Of a stretch of DNA of 64,000 nucleotides, positions 1-11,805 are shown piece by piece (the stretch's first letter is position 1; every line of letters starts with the position of its first letter). The notes under the pieces were generated by a model. That model had not been told where the DNA came from and did no database searches. It worked only from the letters and a program-made list of their open reading frames with translations. Origin of the DNA: Parastagonospora avenae f. sp. tritici 18332-5 (taxonomy: Eukaryota > Ascomycota > Dothideomycetes > Pleosporales > Phaeosphaeriaceae). The stretch spans positions 62,001-126,000 of the forward strand of contig JAFJTR010000077.1 in the NCBI GenBank assembly GCA_022559985.1, written 5' to 3'. Both the position numbers and the translations under genes were made by a program.

Positions 1-1990
1 GGTACCAACTATAGCCGCTATAGAAAGCGAAATTCTATCTAATGATGGCGTTGTGAGAGGTTGCATGGCATCCTTAATCAGAACATTGTGGTGAGCAACT
101 TTTTTTCTAGATGGGCCAATCCGTTTAGAGTGAAGGCTCAAGATCACGTGATTGAGGTGTCGATTCAGACTTTTGGACCTTGGGAAAGAATCCACAAGAA
201 ATCCCCTTTTTGTGGACTACTATATATAGACTTTTGATTCAGCAAATGGTACATGCATGATTGAGAAGCAAGTCCTTCGTTCCAGAAGTCAGCTGCGACA
301 CTAGCAAAAGTTACAGCATTACTTGGCGAACTTTACATGTCTGCACGATAACGGTCCTTTATCAAACCATATTCAAGACATCGTTCTTATGCCAAGCAAC
401 GTGCCAAGCAGCTCTCCTTTGCCGGAAAATATTCGCGAAGCAAAATGTGGCAATCCTCAATCAATCCCACAGACTATAATTTCAGCACATGCAATTCTCT
501 TCCTCTCAAGGGCCGGTTAGCCGCACTACTCTAGTGGAGCAATCCGGAAGGGGAAAACTAACTTCATCCCGTGCAGTACTTGCCGAGAAACCCACCTTGC
601 GGAGCCTTGCCGCAACTACACATTCATTCGGATGGCAACTTGGAAGCAACCATTATTGTAAAGCCCGCATAATAGCAGAAACGAATTTGTTTATTGCAAA
701 ATGATCGATGATCGCCAGGCGGACAAAGGACAAAGTGGCCCTCTGATGTCATTTCAACGTTTGCCGATGTCGTCCCTTCCGCCGCGAAGCTTGAACGAAC
801 CGAACCGACTAGGCCGTTCGCGACCTCAACCGCGGCTTTCTTCCGAAGATGCGAATCCACAGACTACGATCCGATAAAGATGCTAGTTCCCGCCAGTTGT
901 GCTCGCGTTGTCTCAACACATCTGGAAATGCCTCCCACGACGGTATTGCGTCATGAGCCAAGCTGGCGCTGTGGAGCCTGGAGAATCAAAGAGCGTCTGA
1001 ACAAAGCTACGCAGATGGCGACAGAATGCTAAAATACCACGAGCTCAAAGCTGTCGTAGCAAATAGCAAGAATACGAGCTCGTGAGCTACGTTCCGCGGC
1101 GCTGGCGCACGAACGTCAGTAGGGGACGTGGTAGCGGAAGTTCCTGGAATCAAACTGTCAGCGCCACTGCCCAGGAAAGACCATGGCGTTCGCACAACGA
1201 CAAGACGACATCTGTGGCTCCGAGCACGCCATTAGCAGTGTGCCGGCTTCGATTGGATGCTAACCTGGCCGTGTCAGCGACCATCACATCCTTTACGCAC
1301 CAACCCTGCGAGCGCCCGAGTATCCCTGCACACTTATCCAAACTCATCTCAAATCGTCGCGTCGAGCGGCGTCATAATAGTAGCTCTCTAACAGACCCAT
1401 TATTGTCCGGCGAACACAGAGTTATGTCATCTGTCAAACTCTTGCGCTTATGCTTGAGTGATCTCAATTGCCTTCGCTCAGGATGCTTGTGTCCACCTCC
1501 CATACCCTGCCGTTCTAACCTCAGGCACTACCGCACTGTTTAATTCGCAAGTCTCACTTCGCGTAGTCGGTCCCGTGTGTCTGGTTCTTTGCTTTTGAGA
1601 GAACCCGGTCACGCAATTTCGCCGCCAGGTCAAGCAATTCGAAGGCGTCGTCAAAGCTACTGACCTTTCCGGAATCTGCACCATCAAGCGCGGCGGCCGT
1701 CTTAATACCGCACACCCAGGAAGTCTATCCCAAGCCGAGACTTGAAGGACCTATAGCCGTTGGACCTGTGACCTAGGATACAAAAGGTTATCGGGCCAGT
1801 CGCACAACAGATTGCGCGCCCATCCATCTGGTTGGCGCTATACATAAGCTTTCCGGGCACCTGGCACCTCTGACACAACTGTCAAAGCTTGTTCAGTCTC
1901 GTCGAGCTTACTTAAGTTACACACCAATCCGTCTGAAGACACCGACGATCATCCAACAGACTTGACGAGAAGAATTTCCACGGCTACAAC
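1..1990. other. Intergenic, no supported gene
   Basis: No reading frame here shows family resemblance or a plausible spliced model; the longest open frames (for example 1082-1543) look like chance. A TATA-like run lies at about 231-240 and a CACGTG E-box at 145-150. CACGTG is the Cbf1/Met4-type core used at sulfur genes in yeast, but it is 1.8 kb from the sulfate permease start, so a link is speculative. The last few hundred bases are presumably the promoter and 5' leader of the permease gene. Confidence 0.6.
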
Positions 1991-4579
1991 ATGGCTACAG
2001 CCACCAAGGTCGGCCATGGCCTCGCAAAGGTCCTTGGTATCGACCTGCACTACCGTAACGAGACTGGATCGGACCGCATCACACGAGGAGAGAGCGTTTT
2101 CTCCATTGACTCTGCAGACTCTTATGTTGAACATGAGCCCACTGCGTGGGAATGGATATGCCATATCACACCGAGCGGTCGCGAATGGCTTGAGTATCTC
2201 TGGAGTCTGTTTCCGTTCATCCACTGGATATCGCGGTACAATCTGCAGTGGCTTACAGGAGATCTTGTCGCTGGTAAGTCTGTCGTTTCTTAACGCTGGA
2301 GCATGTGCTAAAGCTTCCAGGTATCACTGTCGGTGCCGTGGTCGTCCCTCAAAGTATGGCTTACGCCAAGCTGGCCCAGCTTCCTGTCGAATTCGGACTC
2401 TACTCTTCGTTCATGGGTGTGTTGATCTACTGGTTCTTCGCTACCTCCAAGGATATCACCATTGGCCCTGTAGCGGTTCTTTCAACTGTCACTGGAAATG
2501 TGATTCTGAGAGCCGAGGAAAGGTTACCCGGCGTTCCAAGGGACATTGTTGCATCCTCGCTGGCCATCATCTCAGGCGCCATCGTTCTGTTCCTAGGATT
2601 GATCCGATTAGGCTGGATTGTTGACCTTATTTCCCTACCTGCCATATCCGCATTCATGACTGGATCCGCAATCAACATCGGAGTTGGCCAGTTTCCCGCT
2701 TTGATGGGTCTCAAAAATGTCTCCAACCGAGAGGCTACCTACAAGGTTATCATAAACTCTCTGAAGCATTTAGGCACAACGGACATTAATGCTTCGTTCG
2801 GACTGACAGCCCTCTTCCTTCTGTACTTGATCCGGTTCACCTGCAACCAGCTTGCAAAACGCTTCCCGAGCCGAGCAAAGACGTTCTTCTTCCTCAACAC
2901 TCTGCGGACGGCCTTTGTCATTCTGCTCTATGTCCTTTTCAGTTATCTGGCCAATCGTCATCACAGGGCCAACGGAACAAAGCCAAAGATCTCCACCCTT
3001 GGGTCTGTTCCACGAGGTGAGTTTGCTCAAAAGCATTAACATCTTGCATTGCTGACGCCCTCTAGGATTCAAGCATGCTCGCATACCCAATATCACAACC
3101 GACATCATCAAGTCTTTTGCGTCTGAGCTCCCGTCTACTGTCATTGTCCTTCTCATCGAGCACATCTCCATCGCGAAATCTTTTGGAAGAGTCAACAACT
3201 ATGTGATCAATCCTTCACAAGAGCTTGTAGCCATTGGTGTGACGAACTGTCTCGGACCATTCCTTGGAGCGTACCCAGCAACAGGATCATTCTCCAGAAC
3301 AGCCATTAAATCGAAGGCTGGTGTTCGCACTCCTTTCGCTGGTGTCATTACAGCCCTTGTAGTCCTTCTAGCGATTTACGCGCTTCCGGCGATGTTCTGG
3401 TATATTCCCAATGCCGCTCTCTCCGCCGTCATTATTCACGCGGTCGGTGATCTGATCACGCCACCAAACACTGTTTATCAATTCTGGAGGATATCTCCCC
3501 TCGAGGTCTTCATCTTCTTTGCCGGAGTTCTGGTCACCATCTTCAGCAGCATTGAGAACGGTATCTATGTGACGGTGTCTGTATCCGCAGCTCTGTTCTT
3601 ATTCCGCTCGTTCAAAGCCAAAGGTCGATTCATGGGACGTGCCACAATTCACTCCGTCGTCGGAGACCACATTCTCGAGCGAACCGACAGCAACAAAGGG
3701 GACCGCAAAGAACTCGGCTCTGGAAAGATCCCCCAACAGCCCGAAGACTCCATCCGCAACATATTCCTCCCTATCGACCATCACGACGGCTCTAATCCAC
3801 TGATCGAACTAGAAGACCCCTACCCGGGCATCTTCATCTACCGCTTCAGCGAAGGCTTCAACTACCCCAACGCCAACCACTACCTCGACGCCCTCACCGA
3901 AGCCATCTTCAAAAAGACCCGCCGCACAAACCCTACTGCATACGCCCGCCCTGGCGACCGTCCCTGGAACGACCCCGGCCCCCGCCGTGGCAAGGAAACC
4001 GCCGACCACGAAGCCCGCCCGACGCTCAAGGCTATCATCCTCGATATGTCGTCTGTCAACAACGTCGATCTGACGTCCATACAGAACCTGATTGACGTCC
4101 GCAACCAGCTGGATAAATGGGCCGCGCCCGATACTGTCGATTGGCACTTCACCAACATCAACAACCGCTGGACGAAACGCGCCCTCGCCGCCGCCGGCTT
4201 TGGATACTACTCCCCCGGCCCCGACGACTCAGGCGTACACCGCTGGAAACCCATCTTCAGCGTCGCGGAACTCGGCGGCGAAGACAGCGCGGCCGCTGCC
4301 GCAGAAGCGCGCGAGAACAAGCACCTGCGACAGCGCAGTGCGGCGGGGCTTGATATCGAGGCTGCGGAGGGTGTTAAGGCGGTGGAGGAGGGCGATGGGT
4401 CGAGCGAAAATGGGAGTCTGGATAAAAAGTTGGCGTACAGTGAGGCGTATGGGGGCAGGGAGGGTAAGAGGGTGTCGCGCAAGGCGGTGGTTCAAGGGCT
4501 GAATCGCCCGCTGTTTCATGTGGATGTTACTGCGGCGTTGGATAGTGCGTTGGCGAATGCGCAAAGGAAGAGTCATTAG
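1991..4579 (+). CDS. Sulfate permease (SLC26/SulP family)
   Basis: High-affinity sulfate uptake transporter of the plasma membrane, related to yeast Sul1/Sul2 and Neurospora CYS-14. Three exons: 1991-2273, 2321-3016, 3066-4579, giving 830 residues, the usual size. Joining 'DLVAG' to 'ITVGAVVVPQSMAYAKLA' restores the sulfate-transporter signature at the first splice, and 'VPRG' joins 'FKHARIPNI' at the second. A run of hydrophobic segments occupies roughly residues 75-500, followed by a cytosolic STAS domain around 585-740 containing 'AIILDMSSVNNVDLTSIQ'. The STAS domain carries a long charged insertion, and a polar tail follows it. The gene converges on the RGG/LRR gene (stop to stop about 440 bp). 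Whether it prefers sulfate over related anions cannot be read from sequence, but fungal members of this subclass are sulfate transporters. Transcription is probably controlled by sulfur status. Confidence 0.93.
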
Positions 4580-5021
4580 ATTTATTTTACGTATGTGGAG
4601 AGTTCCTGGGGATGAGTGTTAAAGCTGCTGATGTGGCAAGTTTCGTTTTGTTCAAAAACATGTTCAATCTGCGTGTATATGTGTTGTCAGATGTATGAAA
4701 ACTTGGATTGTTCACGGTGAGAGAAGGTCTGTTAATCATACAAAGCTTCATTGTTTTCATCCCTGGATAAACTCATGCTTATGCTTATGCTGTGCTCAAG
4801 CGTCTTTTTCCATGCTCCGGGTATATACATTCTCCGCCCACCCAAGCATCCATCGAAGTCGAAACCCAGCCCAAAGGCCAAACGCCCATGCCCATATCCC
4901 ATGCTATGCAAAACGAACCCAATGCGCACGTGACCCAAAGAAAAGCCCGCCCTATCATCCCATTCCGAGTCCAGCTCACCACGAGCTACGCCAGCGCCCA
5001 GCAACGCTCCATCTCCGCCTA
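4580..5021. other. Convergent 3' intergenic region
   Basis: Holds the 3' ends of two convergent genes, the permease on + and the RGG/LRR protein on -. I see no coding signal in it. Confidence 0.6.
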
Positions 5022-6065
5022 CTAGGCCACAAACGCACTCGGCGGCAGCGTCGCCCTGCTCTGCGTGAACAAATCACTGGCCTGTTGGAGATCCCAATTG
5101 CCCGCCTCCAGACACTGCACCGCATAGTCGCGCGTCAGATTCGTCGCCTGCTGGACATACACGATCATCTGCTCCTGCTCGGTGCTAATCGGCGCAGGCG
5201 CAGCGCAAAACGCCGGAGCCGCGGCGGCAGCAGCAACTGGTGGTGGAGCTTGTTGTTGAGCATCCGGCCGAACTTGCTTCCCATTAAGAATTTTGAGCCG
5301 CGGGAACCAATCGACCAGCTCTTCCTCCCAGTTCATATCCGGGAGGGGATCGACGATGAGATGCTCGAGGCTCTTGAAGCGGTTCTTCCAGGGCTTGAGC
5401 GGCAGCAGGCTGGCGAAGGCGTTGCCCGATAGGTCCAGATTTTTGATGTGATTGAGCGACTTGACGAGTTCGTAGATGACGTTGAGGTTGGGGACGTTAT
5501 TGTTCGCCAGCGACACGCTCTCGATGGCGTTGATCTTCTGCTCGCGGCTGGGGAGCATCGTGTCGCAGACGACCATCAGGGCTGGGAAGAACTTCTTCTG
5601 CGTGGTCTCGCTGTTGAACATACCCGATTTGAGGACTTCTTCGTCAGAGGCGATGCTGCTGAGGTCCAGGAGTTTGGTCTCGGCGTTGTACCGGCGGCCG
5701 AGAAAGCCTTCGAGGAGTGCAACAGTTTCTGAACGGTTTTTGTCGCGCTCGTCATCTCCGGGCTGGTCTTGTCGAGAACGGTGGTGGTTTTGGTTTTGGT
5801 GGAATGGTTGGCCGCGTCCTCGTCCTCGACCTCGGCCTCGACCACGTGAGTTGAAGTTGCCGTCATCGCCGTCATGGAAATGATTGTTATTGTTGTAATG
5901 CTGCTGGTTGTTCTGGAAGTGGTTGCCTCCCCGGCCCCGACCACGCGGCTGGAATTCGCGCGAGTCGCCCATGGCCATATCGCCGTCTGACTGTTGCTGA
6001 TGGAAGAAGTTTCCGCCGCCCCGACCACGGCCTCGGCCACGCCCGCGTCCTCGAGGTGTAGACAT
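5022..6065 (-). CDS. RGG-rich LRR/TAP-C protein, Mex67/NXF-like without NTF2 domain
   Basis: Single exon, 347 residues. The ATG at 6065 is used; the frame continues 12 nt upstream only through a TTG. The N-terminal ~95 residues are dense Arg-Gly repeats of RNA-binding type. Residues ~110-270 hold leucine-rich repeats ('VSLANNNVPNL', 'NLDLSGNAFASLLPLKPW', 'FPRLKILNG') of the kind found in Mex67/TAP. A Pro/Ala linker follows, and the last ~55 residues ('DYAVQCLEAGNWDLQQASDLF') match the TAP-C/UBA-like domain that binds nucleoporin FG repeats. In Mex67/NXF1 an NTF2-like domain of ~170 residues lies between LRR and TAP-C; here the two are joined by only ~45 residues. A role in mRNA export or as an adaptor is therefore inferred. 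Mtr2-type heterodimer formation should be impossible. Confidence 0.8.
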   Translation of the reverse strand: MSTPRGRGRGRGRGRGGGNFFHQQQSDGDMAMGDSREFQPRGRGRGGNHFQNNQQHYNNNNHFHDGDDGNFNSRGRGRGRGRGRGQPFHQNQNHHRSRQDQPGDDERDKNRSETVALLEGFLGRRYNAETKLLDLSSIASDEEVLKSGMFNSETTQKKFFPALMVVCDTMLPSREQKINAIESVSLANNNVPNLNVIYELVKSLNHIKNLDLSGNAFASLLPLKPWKNRFKSLEHLIVDPLPDMNWEEELVDWFPRLKILNGKQVRPDAQQQAPPPVAAAAAAPAFCAAPAPISTEQEQMIVYVQQATNLTRDYAVQCLEAGNWDLQQASDLFTQSRATLPPSAFVA

Positions 6066-6573
6066 TTTAGTCGGCAAATTGTCCGGTGTTATTTATAAGT
6101 AATGAATGAATGTCACGAGTTGTTGTGAGCCGGTGCAGGTTGTTGAGAGAAAAGTTTGAGTTTGTGAGGTGAGGCAGAGGTGGAGGGTAGCTTTAAGTTA
6201 TGAGAGCTTGTTAAGGGCCCGTGCGTTCACCAAGCCACAATAGGAGCACAGTGATTGTGGTATAGTCTCGCCATTGGGTGAAACCGCAACAAGCTTGGTA
6301 CACAGGCCGACGTTCACCACGGAATTGAGAAAGAGTCATGGCGCACGTGATGAAACAGTTCCATATTTTTCAGATATTCTTGACATAGATACTACAAGCT
6401 GGCATGCCTAAGCACAGCAGCCCATCTGCTCCTCTCCTCTCTGCTCCATTCCACTATCCCTCATAAGTCTAATCCTCGTCTGGAACCATGCACCCATCCC
6501 AACGCCAGGCTACTTGCCGAATCCGTAAATGCAAACGATATGTAACAATGTCAACTCACTATGCGGCGTTCGT
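6066..6573. other. Intergenic: promoter of RGG/LRR gene and 3' flank of ERV46
   Basis: About 500 bases. The minus-strand promoter and leader of the RGG/LRR gene lie at the low end, and the 3' region of the Erv46 gene at the high end. No further gene is visible. Confidence 0.55.
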
Positions 6574-8012
6574 CTACTGGGAGTGAATCTTCTTGATCTT
6601 GTTGACGCCCTCGTACAGTGCGCGATCAACAGCAGCCGCAACAGTGAGTGTGCCACCAATCACGGCGCACAGGCCCACGAGGAAGCCAGAGAAAGTCTTG
6701 TCACGGACTTCGCGGTTGATGACCTTCATGGGTGAGATGTCCTGGAAAGTAATTAGTTTGCCATATTTCGCAGCGTAGTTCCATGGGTGTAGATAGCTTA
6801 CATAAGAGAAGAAAACACCCGGAATACCACCCTTAGCGTGAATGCGCTCCTTGTGACCCTCTTTCTCATCGTTCCCTCCGGCAAGACTCCTCTTGTGGCT
6901 GGTAACAGAGTACTGGTGGGTCTCAATGCTGCCCTTGTAGTTGCCCTCGATGGTTGAACCAAGGAGCTCATCGTGCTTAGTAAGGCGAGGAGCCTCCTTC
7001 TCCCAGCCAAGAGGCAGGTAGGCGGTCGAGACAACCTTGACGAAGTACATGAAGTTGTATGCCTTCTCGGTGGTCTGCTGCTCGGTGTTATCGAGAGGGT
7101 TGATGTGGTGGCTAGTCCATCCTCCAGGGCCGGTGTTTTGATGCTTCTTCTGCATATCCGCAATGACCGCGTCGCTCAATTGAGGACCGAAGCGCAAGTG
7201 GTGGATCTTGTGGGTGAACGTGTGCGAGTATTCGTCCTTGAAGTAGTTCTCGAGGTCGTGCACGTGCATGTTGCCAGTGGAGAACGACTTTCCAGGCGCG
7301 ATGTGGAAGTTCCCAACGACCTTGTTGACGCGAATGCTGCCCTCGAGACGGCATCCCTCCTGACGCTGTTGGTCGAGGTGCTCGGCGTAGTGTTCACGCT
7401 CGCACTGCTCGACACCCTCGCCGCGACCAAAAGACCATGATATCGAAGCGTATGCGTCGCGGACCTCGTCGCAAGTGTTACAGCAGCCGGCCTTGATCGC
7501 GTTAGTGGGAGAAGGTGCGCCGTAGCATTCTCCGCAGTAATCGGGGGCGAGATGTTGCGCTTCGTCCTTGTGCCTATAGAGACATTAGCATGGTCCACAT
7601 CCCTGGCATTATCTAAGACAAGACACAATCGCACTCACAGATCCAGCGCCGTGGTCGAAAGAACGGTGCTACCCTCAATCTCAGGACTCAAGCGGACCTT
7701 GTTGATGCCGTGCGTGACGCCCATCTGCAGCTCTCCAGACACATCCATGACATCGAGCGTGATCAGCTCACATGGTACCCGCGGGAACGTTATGTTCAAG
7801 CTGATCTCCATGCGCTCGCCTCTGCCCTTATCGACCACCAACTCCGGGCGCACTATTACCCGCCTGTAGTCCGCCCATTCTCCCCATGTCAAGTAGAAGA
7901 TGACCAACAAGCTCACTATCGTGACAATACCGCCGGATGTCGTGCGCACGCGCGCATCTTCGACTGTTTTGGTGAAGGCATCGAGCCTGTTGAAACGAGA
8001 CTTGGCTGGCAT
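6574..8012 (-). CDS. ERV46: COPII vesicle cargo receptor Erv46 (ERGIC3 family)
   Basis: Subunit of the Erv41-Erv46 complex that cycles between ER and Golgi and retrieves ER residents. Three exons on the minus strand: 8012-7639, 7573-6802, 6741-6574, giving 437 residues. The start 'MPAKSRFNRLDAFTKTVEDA' is the family's usual N-terminus, although the frame stays open upstream. The first transmembrane helix is at ~27-46 ('IVTIVSLLVIFYLTW'). The large lumenal domain carries the conserved cysteines 'YCGECYGA' (~138) and 'GCCNTCDEV'. The second helix is near 395-420 ('GFLVGLCAVIGGTLTVAAAV'), followed by a short cytosolic tail. The 59-nt last intron is in frame, so reading through it would insert a spurious segment between 'VFFSY' and 'DISPMKVINRE'. 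Splicing restores the family sequence. Confidence 0.95.
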
Positions 8013-8588
8013 GTTGGGGGCTACCACTGCAGGGAAGTTGAGGCGAAGAGATAATTGAGTGACTCGAAGAGATAGTAAAGGCTGAGAGGATCTCTTGGTG
8101 AAGATGAGTCTCAGTGCGACAGCGGGGAAAGTGTGTGCTGCGAAAGTGTGGTTCGGCACCTGTAGAGCTCCGAGTCCCAATTGCGTTTGCAGTGGTTGTT
8201 TTACTGGAACGCGTGTAGCGAAGGAATGTACAGCACCCCTTGTGCTAGATCCGCAATATCATTGTACAAGAGAAGTGAAATAAGGTGAGCAAGACAACGC
8301 GTAGGCGTTGCGACACTCGGCTGTAAAGGACAGCTATGCGATGGAACACTAGCTCCAGAACCCGGGATCGTGCATGAGCTAGCCCCAATGCGCCGCACGT
8401 GGCGCCGAGTCAACCAGGGCTCAGGGCTGCAGCACTTGTCCAGCGTCGAGAACGATCCAAGAATGCATTAAACTGGTATTGATCGGCCTTTGCCCTATTC
8501 ATAAGAGTGTCTGGCTACCCTCTATGAACCCTCTCATCTCATATTCATATCCGACCCGTGGTATCTATCTACTGCCAAACACGGCTTT
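8013..8588. other. Intergenic: ERV46 promoter and 3' flank of PX gene
   Basis: Lies between two minus-strand genes. It should contain the ERV46 promoter and the 3' untranslated region of the PX/PXB gene. The open frames across it are upstream extensions or shadows of ERV46. Confidence 0.55.
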
Positions 8589-11500
8589 CTATCGTGCAAG
8601 AACACCTCGCAGCATGCTGACGAAGCTCGGGCTAAGCTTGTACAACTCCTCAATCTGCGGCTTCTTCGGCTCACCAGCCTTCCGCCTGAGCTTCTCGGCT
8701 GTGGCTGCGCGCTTCTTGCGTTCGGCCTCTATGGGGTCTGCAATGTCTTCATCGTCGTCTTCCTCAGGCTCAGAATCTGTGGCATCGTCGTCGAGCTCAA
8801 GATCGGCAAGGTCAAGCTGTAACATTTTTAGCAAGCGGTTCCGCAAAAGGACATTGTTCTAACATACCTCGTTCAGTCCAAAGTCACTAGACTTGAACCC
8901 AGCCATGCCGCCGCCCAACAGGCCATCAGGTTCGTCGCCTCCACTGGCCATCTTCTGCCTTGTCTTGTCCGAGTGCCACTTTTTCCTCGCTGTCTGCCAC
9001 TTGATGAGACTGTTGATCTCCCTAGTGGCCTTCTTCTTATCAATCACACCAGAATCCATCGCACCCTGAACCAGAGCATTCATGTCAAGCTTGCCACCGC
9101 TGGTGGGGCCGTGTCTCAAGAACTCGAGGATACCTTCCAGCCAGCCCATGAGTTGATCGAATAGGCCATTGTCATGGAGGTGCACTTCGTGAACGAATTT
9201 GTAGAAGTTATCTTCGTGTCGCGCGCACAGATCGATGAAGGCTTGCACTGTCTGGTTGGGGTCTGCGGAAATCTCCTGACGCTGACAGGCTTCGATGGTC
9301 TTAATGGTATCATCAACGAACATGGCAAAGTCCGTTATACTGTTGTACACGTTCGCTGACTTGTACACACGAACGAGCGGCTCGTAGAAGATTGTGAACA
9401 AATCACGGAAGAGCTGTAGCGTAGTAGGCTGAATTCATGTTAACACCAACCTCGATATGAGTAAGAAACGATATGCTTACCTCCTCGATGATCTGAAGCA
9501 TCATCATCTTGTCCCTCTGTCGGAGACACAGCTTGAGGTATTGCTTCAGATGTGCGAACAGTTCAGCGCCTTGTTTGAACTCTTTTTCAACCGGAGCGTT
9601 GCCAGCTGCGCCTGTTGTTAGGTTGCTACGACTGCTGGTCATTCGGCTCAGTCGGCCTGGCCTTGTGTTCTCCACCGCATTATTCCACGCGACGTAGGCA
9701 TTGAAGACCTTCTCGACTTGCTGCGAACTCAGCTCAGGCTCGAAGAAATCAGATCGGAGGATCGTGATGACGACGTCAACGTCCTCCTTGGCCGCCTCCT
9801 GCCGTACAACGTCCTTGACCTGCTCGTCTGCCTGCACGTAAGCCTTGATCTTCGCGCAAAGAACCTCGTCTTTGATCTTAGTAGAAGACAGGGTGTCAAT
9901 AGACTTTTGTACCGAGTTGACGCCGTCATGAATAGCCATGCCAAAGATCCGTTGCAGCAGTGACCGCGCTCCGAAGGGCTGTGCAAGGAAGAGATCGAGT
10001 ACGCCACTCATGACTGCCGCTGGATTGGCTATCCTGATGACGTTCTTGAGCACGCCGTACGGTACAAGCGAGTGTATCCGCTTCAATTGCGCGAAGAGCT
10101 CAGGAGAATTATCCTCTGCAAGGAAGAGATGGTATATTGTGGCAGCAATCTCTATGCGTAACCACTCCGCAAACTTTTGGTATTCCGGCTTGAGTTCTCG
10201 AATGGTGTTCTTGGCCTTGACTTCTGCGAAAAGATTGGTAAGACCGTTGGCTTCCACAATTTCGCGTCTGAACTTTTCCATGTGTATGTCAAGCTCTGCA
10301 GCCCGTTGTCTTGCAACTTCGTAGAACTGTTTTTGCTCTTGTATCCGCTTGGCATCCATTTCTTCTCTCCGTGCAATGTCTTCCATTTCTTCCTCATTCA
10401 CTTCTATTGGGTCGTGGGTAAGGAATTCCGCCATGGCGTTCGATTGTGCAATGCGTTCATTGTGAAGGAAGTTGCGGAGGAAAGCGCGAAGCGACACACG
10501 CTGCTCCTCTCTATACAGCTTGCGTGCCTGTTTAAAGGGCGAGTGCTCTCCGGACGCTCGTGGAGATCTCGACTTTCCTCCTAGTGATGACTGCGAGGCG
10601 TTCCTCTTGTGACTTCCACCAAACAAGTAGCTTCGTAAACCTCCACCGCTGCTGCTCTCTTGCGGTTCTGGTGGTGGCGGCCCTTGAGTGGAAGCTGATG
10701 AGATTGAGCTTGCGTCATCATCATCTGCGTTTGACGAAGACAACAAACCATCCTTCTTGTTCTTTCGAGGGAGTGGAGGGAGCACCTTCCCGGGTAATTC
10801 TAGACGTATGCGCTTGTGAAGCTGAACAAAGTCTGCGTATCGCCGGCCGATATAGAAGTCTTTGCCATCGCCTTGTTTCACGCGGATAATGTACTCCTAC
10901 ACATATGTTAGCCTAAATTTTCAAATGGAGTACTGCTTCGATCTTACCGCGTGCGTGTGGTATCGCAGATGCTTCTTCACTGACGTTGTCCGCACCCCCG
11001 AGATGTTGACGTCCCAGCCATTGATGGAGTGCCCGCTGGGCGCATTCATTGTAAGCCCTCTCTCGTTTGCCCCTCGGTCCACAATCTCCATCTCTGCAAA
11101 CCGTATCCTCTCCTCATAGCCAGATGCGGTGGGGACACCAGACACCATCATGAGCTCCACCAGTTTATGCGCCTTGAGCGCCAGCTTCCGTCGCTTCGTC
11201 TCCTCCAGCCGATCTTCAGACGATGATATGTCTTTGCTCGCGAAGGACTCGAGGAACTACTCAATGTTAGCTATCATCTCCTTCACCAAAACCACACTCT
11301 GAGCAACATACGACTTGGAGCTTGTCTTGCCAGAACTCCTTCTCTTTGGCTTTGTCCAGGAAAGGGAAGTTTCGCACATGGTGGACGAAGATGTATCGTA
11401 GAAGAGGCAGCTCAGAGTCCTCAGGCGCAACTTCCCCCGCATCTGAGCGAAAAGGCGCGCCGAAGCGCTGCAGAGCTGTTGGTGTGTTGAGCTCAGAGAT

Positions 11501-11805
11501 CTCGTATTTGGTCTGCTGTGATATGAGTTCGCGCTTGAGATCTGACGCGCCCGTTAGCTCTCTTCGCTATGTGTGGGGTGGCTGCTGTGCATACAGTGCT
11601 CTTGCTTGCCGGTCAAGATGGATCCCTCTGGTGGCACCGACATCATGGAAAACTTGGAGTAGGTAGTGTCAGCCCGCGAGGGAGCCGGCCTCTCAGTGCT
11701 CGGTGCTGCGGTTTCGTCAACATGCGGGACCGCGGATTCGGTCGCCATGGTTGTTGGCTCTGTAGCTCCGTTGAGCTTAATGGAAGGTGGGGTATCCGCG
11801 GACAT
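8589..11805 (-). CDS. PX domain protein with PX-associated (PXB/DUF3818) regions, Lec1/YPR097W-like
   Basis: Six exons: 11805-11595, 11541-11312, 11256-10948, 10896-9481, 9428-8868, 8816-8589. All junctions keep frame, giving 984 residues. After an N-terminal Pro/Ser/Thr-rich stretch comes a helical PX-associated region ('LRYIFVHHVRNFPFLDKAK'). A phosphoinositide-binding PX domain follows at ~200-360, with 'YIGRRYADFVQLHKRIR' and 'PGKVLPPLPRK', interrupted by a Ser-rich insert. A long helical DUF3818 region then runs towards residue ~900. The C-terminus is acidic then basic ('SEPEEDDDEDIADPIEAERK'). The yeast relative affects lipid distribution between organelles, and many fungal members are annotated simply as PX proteins. 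A role in membrane contact or lipid transport is inference from the family; the domain assignment is firmer. Confidence 0.88.

Noticed and set aside
1082..1543. 153-codon plus-strand open frame
   Set aside because: No domain-like sequence, no plausible start context, and overlapping open frames of similar length on the other strand.
6741..6801. Readthrough C-terminal form of Erv46
   Set aside because: The interval stays in frame but inserts non-family residues between 'VFFSY' and 'DISPMKV'; good GT-AG ends mark it as an intron.
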